A program made the position numbers and the translations under genes. The notes beneath the pieces were generated by a model that searched no databases, had not been told where the DNA came from, and saw only the letters and a list, made by a program, of their open reading frames with translations. Positions 1-4,088 of a stretch of DNA of 5,562 nucleotides are shown one piece after another; positions within the stretch are counted from its first letter, which is position 1; each line of letters starts with the position of its first letter. The stretch comes from an uncultured Candidatus Melainabacteria bacterium (GTDB lineage Bacteria; Cyanobacteriota; Vampirovibrionia; Gastranaerophilales; Gastranaerophilaceae). The stretch lies in the NCBI GenBank assembly GCA_934754855.1, contig CAKVJR010000114.1, positions 1 to 5,562 on the forward strand, written 5' to 3'.

Positions 1-800
1 CCTTCTTTTAATGCTGCGTTAACTTCTTCAACTGTAACTTTCTTTTCAGTTTCGAATACAACGTCAACCAATGATACGTCCGGAGTAGGAACTCTCATTG
101 CGAAACCGTCCAATTTACCTTTCAATTCAGGGATAACCAATGCTACTGCTTTTGCTGCACCTGTTTTAGTCGGAACGATGTTCAAAGCACCTGCTCTTGC
201 TCTTCTGGGGTCTTTGTGACCTGCATCGAGGATTCTTTGGTCGCCTGTGTATGAGTGAACTGTTGTCATCAAACCTTTAACGATACCGAATTTTTCCTTG
301 ATAACTTTTGCTACAGGAGCCAAGCAGTTAGTTGTGCATGATGCCATTGAAATTACGTTGTGTTTTGCAGGATCGTATTCGTTTTCATTTACGCCCAAAA
401 CGATTGTTTTGTCTTCGTTTGAAGCAGGAGCTGAAATGATAACTTTCTTAGCACCTGCATCGATGTGAGCGTGTGCTTTCGTTGCATCTGTGAAGAAACC
501 TGTTGATTCGATTACGACTTCAACGCCCAATTTTGCCCAAGGAAGTTGAGCGGGATCTTTTTCTGCGAAGAACAAGATCTTGTGTCCGTTTACGATGATG
601 CCGTCTTCTGCTGCTTCAACTTCACCATCAAATCTGCCCATTACTGAGTCATATTTGAAAATTCTTGCTGCGTCTGCAGGTTTCAAACCGGGATCGTTGA
701 TTGCAACATAATCGAGTTCATTGAAGATACCTTCTCTGATTGCTGCTCTTAATGTATTTCTGCCGATTCTGCCGAATCCGTTAATTGCTACTTTAACCAT
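1..800 (-). CDS. gap: Glyceraldehyde-3-phosphate dehydrogenase, type I (3' end cut by window edge)
   Basis: This cytoplasmic glycolytic/gluconeogenic enzyme interconverts glyceraldehyde-3-phosphate and 1,3-bisphosphoglycerate using NAD(P). The reading begins MVKVAINGFGRIGRN, giving the dinucleotide-binding GxGxxG at residues 8-13 and Asp36 in an IND motif. The catalytic cysteine is Cys155 in ASCTTNC and the catalytic histidine is His182 in HSYTGDQ. Conserved RRARAGALNIVPT and MRVPTPDVSLVD segments follow. 266 complete codons are present; the family is usually about 330-340 residues, so roughly 70 C-terminal residues lie beyond position 1. The ATG is fixed by a strong AAAGGAG (809-815) eight bases upstream and by the family N-terminus. 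Every Glu is GAA and every Arg is AGA, as expected for a highly expressed gene. Positions next to the cofactor site are atypical (Pro37, Ala193-Gly194), so NAD versus NADP preference is open. It is divergent from the small gene at 974. Confidence 0.98.
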   Translation of the reverse strand, partial: MVKVAINGFGRIGRNTLRAAIREGIFNELDYVAINDPGLKPADAARIFKYDSVMGRFDGEVEAAEDGIIVNGHKILFFAEKDPAQLPWAKLGVEVVIESTGFFTDATKAHAHIDAGAKKVIISAPASNEDKTIVLGVNENEYDPAKHNVISMASCTTNCLAPVAKVIKEKFGIVKGLMTTVHSYTGDQRILDAGHKDPRRARAGALNIVPTKTGAAKAVALVIPELKGKLDGFAMRVPTPDVSLVDVVFETEKKVTVEEVNAALKE

Positions 801-816
801 GTTTAATTCTCCTTTA

Positions 817-841
817 AACTTACTTGGGTTTCGTGTAAGTT
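817..841. repeat. 7-bp inverted repeat over the gap -10 box and start site (candidate operator)
   Basis: AACTTAC (817-823) and GTAAGTT (835-841) are perfect inverted copies separated by 11 bases. The right arm overlaps the predicted -10 box at 839-844, and the predicted start near 832 falls between the arms. Much of the dyad would therefore not be transcribed, which favours a protein-binding operator over an RNA hairpin. Arm spacing of 18 bp centre to centre suits a dimeric repressor. The regulator is unknown. Confidence 0.45.
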
Positions 842-867
842 ATACACTAAACATAATTTATAATCAA
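839..867 (-). promoter_or_regulatory. gap promoter (sigma-70 type)
   Basis: Read on the minus strand, a -35 box TTGATT (862-867) is followed after exactly 17 bases by a -10 box TATAAC (839-844). They match consensus at 4/6 and 5/6 positions. Transcription would start near 832, giving a leader of about 30 bases that contains the AAAGGAG ribosome site. This is a consensus match only; no start site has been measured. Confidence 0.65.
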
Positions 868-879
868 GTGGCAAATCCG

Positions 880-896
880 AAAATTATGATAATTTT
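880..896. repeat. 17-bp AT-rich palindrome in divergent intergenic region
   Basis: AAAATTAT (880-887) and ATAATTTT (889-896) are perfect 8-bp arms around the single central base G888. The site lies upstream of the gap -35 box and about 70 bases upstream of the predicted start of the plus-strand gene, so one regulator could act on both. The AT-rich background raises the odds of chance, so a regulatory role is only suggested. Confidence 0.35.
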
Positions 897-948
897 GTTA
901 CACAAATTTTTAATTTTTTTGTACGGTAGAATTTTATGAAAAATCGGG

Positions 949-954
949 TATAAT
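949..954 (+). promoter_or_regulatory. -10 box for the small gene at 974
   Basis: A perfect TATAAT lies 19 bases upstream of the GTG start. The predicted transcription start near 961 leaves a very short leader holding only the ribosome site. No good -35 box is present at the expected spacing (GTAGAA at 926-931 is poor), so the promoter may be weak or activator-dependent. Confidence 0.45.
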
Positions 955-961
955 TAACTTG

Positions 962-967
962 AAAGGA
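962..967 (+). promoter_or_regulatory. Ribosome binding site deciding the GTG start
   Basis: AAAGGA lies six bases before the GTG at 974. The in-frame TTG at 959 lies just upstream of this site, inside or ahead of the predicted transcript start, so it cannot be served by it. GTG at 974 is therefore preferred. Confidence 0.7.
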
Positions 968-973
968 CGGACA

Positions 974-1351
974 GTGGGGTTATTTGATTTTTTTACAAGA
1001 AATGCCATAAATGAAGCGATGATGGCTCAAAATGCCGAAGAAGAAGGTACTACTTTTGAGGCGACTGCCAACAGGGGCAATTTGAAAAATCAATTGGCTC
1101 TTCAACTTATGGGCTGCGGTTTTACCCAACTTGAAGTCAAAGAGGTGCTTGATGTTATTGCACTTGCTGAGGCGGATATCAAAATTGCCGAAGACAGTCT
1201 TGCTCACGTTAACATCAACAATCCCGACCCGACACGCTCAATGCATGCCGCTATTGAGCAAATTCGGCAATACAAAAAAGAAGCGGCATACAATGTTCGC
1301 AAAAAAATTATGGAAATTATTGCCCGAAAGCAACAAATGGGCAGAATGTAG
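974..1351 (+). CDS. Small helical protein of unknown function
   Basis: The gene encodes 125 residues from a GTG start, beginning MGLFDFFTRNAINEAM. This short amphipathic opening is common in small bacterial proteins. I do not recognise the family. The protein is predicted cytoplasmic: it has no signal peptide or membrane segment. Residues 10-75 look helical, with LMGCGFTQLEVKEVL (45-59) loosely resembling the first two helices of a UBA-like three-helix fold (MGF-type turn, then an acidic helix); this is similarity by eye only. A Pro/Asn-containing linker (NINNPDP, 80-86) leads to a long charged helix (88-120) ending in a basic tail. Two helical blocks joined by a linker suggest a protein-interaction or oligomerisation role, which is inference. 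Its stop TAG directly abuts the stop of the opposing hydrolase gene, and it is divergent from gap. Confidence 0.85.
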   Translation: MGLFDFFTRNAINEAMMAQNAEEEGTTFEATANRGNLKNQLALQLMGCGFTQLEVKEVLDVIALAEADIKIAEDSLAHVNINNPDPTRSMHAAIEQIRQYKKEAAYNVRKKIMEIIARKQQMGRM

Positions 1352-2299
1352 TTATTTTATCGGAAATTTTTTCGCCGTAATATCTGACATAACATCGATT
1401 ATGTGTTCGTTTGCACCCGAATCATCTTTTACGTGGCAAATATCCACATAGATGTCTTTCATTCCGTCATAAGCATTGTGTATATCGTAAACGTAATCAA
1501 GCCCCTTGATTTTTTCACGAACCTCTTTATGTGCTTTCTCAAAGTTGGGGTCGATATCCTGAAACGGTTGATAAAATGCGATAAATCTTGTTTTCCCGTA
1601 GTATCTCGACGAAAAAGTTTCTGCCACTTTTTTGGACAAATCGATAGTTTCCAAATATTTATAGGCGTCTTTTTCTTGCCAAGGGTCGGAACAAACTCCG
1701 ACATTTCTCCAAAAATCGTATTTTGAAAAGAACAAATTAAATTTTTCTTGCAATAAGATACAAAATGCTGAATTTTCAACGAAAAATCTTGTTGCTGTCG
1801 GAATTTCTCCGATATAATAAAAATTATAAGGATATCCGGGGCGAGGATCTCCCCAAGTTCCTATCCACAGGTCATTAAATCCGCCGTAAAAAATAACAAT
1901 ATCCGGATTATATTTTGGCAAAAGTTCTAAAAGTGCGTGCAAATGCTGTCTGTGAATTTGTGCGGCAGCCGAAAAGTTTTTAACCGTAACTTTTTTATGC
2001 AATTTTTCGGACAATTTATCGGAAAAATATTGCTCACTTAACGGTTGTCCCGTAGAACCGCCAAAAAGTGCGACTTTAACATCATCTTTTCCCGCATTCT
2101 TAAAGAAATCCACATCATCAAAATATTGTTTATTTTCCATTAATCCGAGATTCATATAGCCGAAGTATGGAACATGCTCACGTGAATTTAACACGGCTTT
2201 TTGTTCGTTATTCAAAAACTGTCCTAACAAAAAATCAACTAATACAATAAAAAATAGAGATACAATAAATATATTTAAAATTTTTAAAACTTTCTTCAT
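1352..2299 (-). CDS. Membrane-anchored SGNH/GDSL-family hydrolase
   Basis: A 315-residue protein starting at ATG 2299. An in-frame TTG six bases upstream (2303-2305) is possible but less likely. Residues 2-6 are basic and about 8-26 form one hydrophobic segment (LNIFIVSLFFIVLVDFLL), a signal anchor placing the rest outside the membrane. SGNH landmarks occur in order: block I FGGSTG with nucleophile Ser82; a block II-like NFSAAA around Asn108; block III GGFND with Gly140 and Asn142; and block V DICH with Asp286 and His289. The family hydrolyses ester bonds in lipids, acetylated glycans or peptidoglycan. The anchored layout suggests acyl or acetyl removal from an envelope polysaccharide, but the substrate cannot be read from sequence. 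Block II differs from the usual Gly-containing form. No clear Shine-Dalgarno precedes either start. It is a single gene, divergent from the protease and convergent with the small gene. Confidence 0.85.
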   Translation of the reverse strand: MKKVLKILNIFIVSLFFIVLVDFLLGQFLNNEQKAVLNSREHVPYFGYMNLGLMENKQYFDDVDFFKNAGKDDVKVALFGGSTGQPLSEQYFSDKLSEKLHKKVTVKNFSAAAQIHRQHLHALLELLPKYNPDIVIFYGGFNDLWIGTWGDPRPGYPYNFYYIGEIPTATRFFVENSAFCILLQEKFNLFFSKYDFWRNVGVCSDPWQEKDAYKYLETIDLSKKVAETFSSRYYGKTRFIAFYQPFQDIDPNFEKAHKEVREKIKGLDYVYDIHNAYDGMKDIYVDICHVKDDSGANEHIIDVMSDITAKKFPIK

Positions 2300-2305
2300 A
2301 AACAA

Positions 2306-2334
2306 TTAATATCATTATTTATCTGTTTTTTCAA
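2306..2334 (-). promoter_or_regulatory. Possible promoter of the SGNH hydrolase gene
   Basis: On the minus strand TTGAAA (2329-2334, 5/6 match) is followed after 17 bases by TATTAA (2306-2311, 4/6 match). The start would fall at about 2299, on the ATG itself, implying a leaderless message. This agrees with the lack of a Shine-Dalgarno, but the region is AT-rich and chance matches are likely. Confidence 0.35.
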
Positions 2335-2338
2335 GCAA

Positions 2339-2367
2339 TTAAAGTTTTTTAAAAATATGCCGATAAT
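2339..2367 (+). promoter_or_regulatory. Possible promoter of the calpain-like gene
   Basis: GATAAT (2362-2367, 5/6 match) lies 17 bases after a weak TTAAAG (2339-2344, 3/6 match). Transcription would start near 2374, giving a leader of about 35 bases to the ATG at 2409 but only about 8 bases to the ATG at 2382. It may also drive the downstream gene at 4089. Confidence 0.35.
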
Positions 2368-2379
2368 CCTATTGTGAGA

Positions 2380-2395
2380 GCATGTTTTGTCATGC
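2380..2395 (+). repeat. Short inverted repeat in the protease leader
   Basis: GCATG (2380-2384) and CATGC (2391-2395) are inverted around a six-base loop, TTTTGT. In the predicted leader RNA this would form a small hairpin that buries the upstream ATG at 2382. The stem is only five base pairs, so it may be meaningless. Confidence 0.3.
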
Positions 2396-2408
2396 ACGGT
2401 TTAGAGTT

Positions 2409-4004
2409 ATGGTTGATATTTCAAAAATAAACACGAACAACAGAATAAATCTGCCGCAAAAAACTCAGGCAAAGGCGGAAACAAAAGCACCCGAACAAAT
2501 TTCTTCGGGCGGCAATGGTGTTTATCCGTCGGGCGATTTGCTTCGCTCGATGGTCGGCGTTCAGCCTAATCAGCCATCTAAGTCAGAAACGCAACAAAAT
2601 CAACCAACACAACCAACATACATTTCTTTAAACCAAACAATTCCGTGCGAAAAAGAAGAAGAAATTAATAAATATTTACACTCTCTTCCGCTTGTCGGAA
2701 AGGTTATATCTGCTTTTGAAAAGGACGAAGAGGGGCGTTCTGCCGTGAAAGGTCTTGTCGGAGCAATGGCAAATAACGACGTTGAAACGAGCAATGTTGA
2801 GATGCTGCTGCAACTTGTTGAAGACCGAAAGGTCAGACCTGATGCCCTTCTATACCTTTGCAATCAGGGAATAATGTCCGATGAATTCGAGAACGATTTG
2901 GATTTGATGTATGACGCTCATATCAACGGAAAAGATTTAAAAGAAGCATTTGTACCGACCCTAAAATCCATTCAAGACGGCATAAAAAGCCGTAATGTCG
3001 GTGATGTTTTCGGGGTTGAGGGACAAGAAAAAATTTATATAAAAACTTCCGAAAACGATACGAAACAATTGGATTTGAGCCAAATGACGTATATGAGGTT
3101 GTTTCCGCCTCTTGAAAGATTTGCGATTTATCAGGGCGAAGCGGGCAACTGCTACATGCTCTCGACTCTTGATGCGATAAATTCAAATCCCGAAACGAGA
3201 GAAAAACTCTTGAGTTGTTTTCATGAAAATGGCGAAAACCTTGATGTTTCTTTGCCGAATAGCGATTATACTTTTACGATGAAAAAGAATAAATTGCCCG
3301 CTGAAATTAAAGATTTTCAAGAACAGTACTCAATGGGTGCGGCAGGATTTAAAATCCTTGAACACGTTTACGGACAAGATGTCCAGCAGGGTTTGCTCAA
3401 AGATGCTCATGAAATTTTGAAAGACCAATCGCAAAATGCAAAAGGATTTTTCAAAAAAAGAATGTTCACAAAACAGTTAAAACAATTTGAAGAAGAATTG
3501 GCTAAAAATCCTGATAATATTATCATTGACAGGACTTTGAAAGGTCAAAAAGTTTCTTGGAACGATTCTGTCGGTGTCGAATGGAACAAACTTGACGAAA
3601 CAACGAGCCGATTCAAGCGTGCTGCGGATTATTACCGAGGTCGAGGCGGGCATGAAGAATGGGTTATGGAAAAATTCGGTTTTGAACAGATAGACAAAAT
3701 GTTTGATCTTGATACAAAAAACTCGAAAGTCGCTCAGGATTTGCTTTTTGCCCCTGAAAACGAGAACAAATATATCTTTACCGCTTTCAGTGCAGGAGAG
3801 GGTAAAAATCTCGGAACAGAGGGACTTTTGGACGAAGATTACGGCGTTTATACAAAACACTCATTCTCGGTTAAACCCAAAATTGATAAAAACGGAAACA
3901 AACTTCTTCACGTTTCAAATCCTTGGAACTCAACGCAAAGCAGCGTAATGACTTACGAAAAATTTGCCGAATTGTTCTCGGGCTTAATCGTTGCGAAAAA
4001 ATAA
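2409..4004 (+). CDS. Calpain-family (peptidase C2) cysteine protease
   Basis: A 531-residue predicted papain-fold endopeptidase. Residues 1-70 are polar, with a Gln/Pro/Asn-rich stretch near 52-70. Residues about 80-195 form a helical domain. The catalytic core follows: YQGEAGNCYMLSTLDAI carries oxyanion Gln242 and nucleophile Cys248; GFKILEHVYG (313-322) matches the calpain LLEKAYAK helix; GGHEEWVMEKFGF (414-426) matches the GG-TGG segment; YTKHSFSV gives His484; and VSNPWN gives Asn504. All three catalytic residues are present. Cys-His spacing is 236 against 157 in classical calpain; the extra, Lys/Glu/Gln-rich residues lie at about 323-411. No signal peptide, membrane segment, C2-like or EF-hand domain is visible, so location and calcium dependence are open. 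Start choice: ATG 2409 gives MVDISKINTNN; ATG 2382 would add nine residues; neither has a strong ribosome site. A relative at 4089 may share its transcript. Confidence 0.85.
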   Translation: MVDISKINTNNRINLPQKTQAKAETKAPEQISSGGNGVYPSGDLLRSMVGVQPNQPSKSETQQNQPTQPTYISLNQTIPCEKEEEINKYLHSLPLVGKVISAFEKDEEGRSAVKGLVGAMANNDVETSNVEMLLQLVEDRKVRPDALLYLCNQGIMSDEFENDLDLMYDAHINGKDLKEAFVPTLKSIQDGIKSRNVGDVFGVEGQEKIYIKTSENDTKQLDLSQMTYMRLFPPLERFAIYQGEAGNCYMLSTLDAINSNPETREKLLSCFHENGENLDVSLPNSDYTFTMKKNKLPAEIKDFQEQYSMGAAGFKILEHVYGQDVQQGLLKDAHEILKDQSQNAKGFFKKRMFTKQLKQFEEELAKNPDNIIIDRTLKGQKVSWNDSVGVEWNKLDETTSRFKRAADYYRGRGGHEEWVMEKFGFEQIDKMFDLDTKNSKVAQDLLFAPENENKYIFTAFSAGEGKNLGTEGLLDEDYGVYTKHSFSVKPKIDKNGNKLLHVSNPWNSTQSSVMTYEKFAELFSGLIVAKK

Positions 4005-4088
4005 GTATTAAGAAATGAAAAAATAATTCAAGTTTTGGAATTTTTTGTCGATAAATAAAGTGTCAAATAAACACATGAGAAGATTTTA
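4005..4088 (+). other. 84-bp gap between the protease and LysM-like genes
   Basis: No convincing terminator is present. AATTC/GAATT (4025-4029 and 4038-4042) could form a 5-bp stem followed by four T, but it is too weak to stop transcription reliably. No clear promoter is seen, so the two flanking genes are probably co-transcribed. A modest GAGAAG (4077-4082) sits six bases before the next ATG and may be its ribosome site. Confidence 0.5.

Noticed and set aside
721..939. Plus-strand open frame of 72 codons across the gap start and its promoter
   Set aside because: It overlaps the confirmed gap N-terminus and the AT-rich intergenic region, and has no ribosome site; its hydrophobic look comes from AT-rich codons.
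1321..1343. TGCCC/GGGCA inverted repeat near the convergent stops as a terminator
   Set aside because: The stem is only five base pairs with a 13-base loop, and no T-run follows directly on either strand.
2430..2620. Gln/Pro/Asn-rich low-complexity stretch as a possible new repeat array or CRISPR-like element
   Set aside because: The DNA has no regular period; it simply encodes a polar linker at the protease N-terminus.
3477..3860. Minus-strand open frame of 127 codons
   Set aside because: It is antisense to the calpain catalytic core, whose conserved motifs show that the plus strand is the coding one.
4025..4046. AATTC/GAATT stem followed by T residues as a terminator after the protease gene
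   Set aside because: The five-bp stem is AT-rich with an eight-base loop and would be too unstable; read-through into 4089 is more likely.
4060..4074. GTGT/ACAC inverted repeat upstream of the LysM-like gene
   Set aside because: Four-bp arms are expected by chance in this AT-rich sequence.
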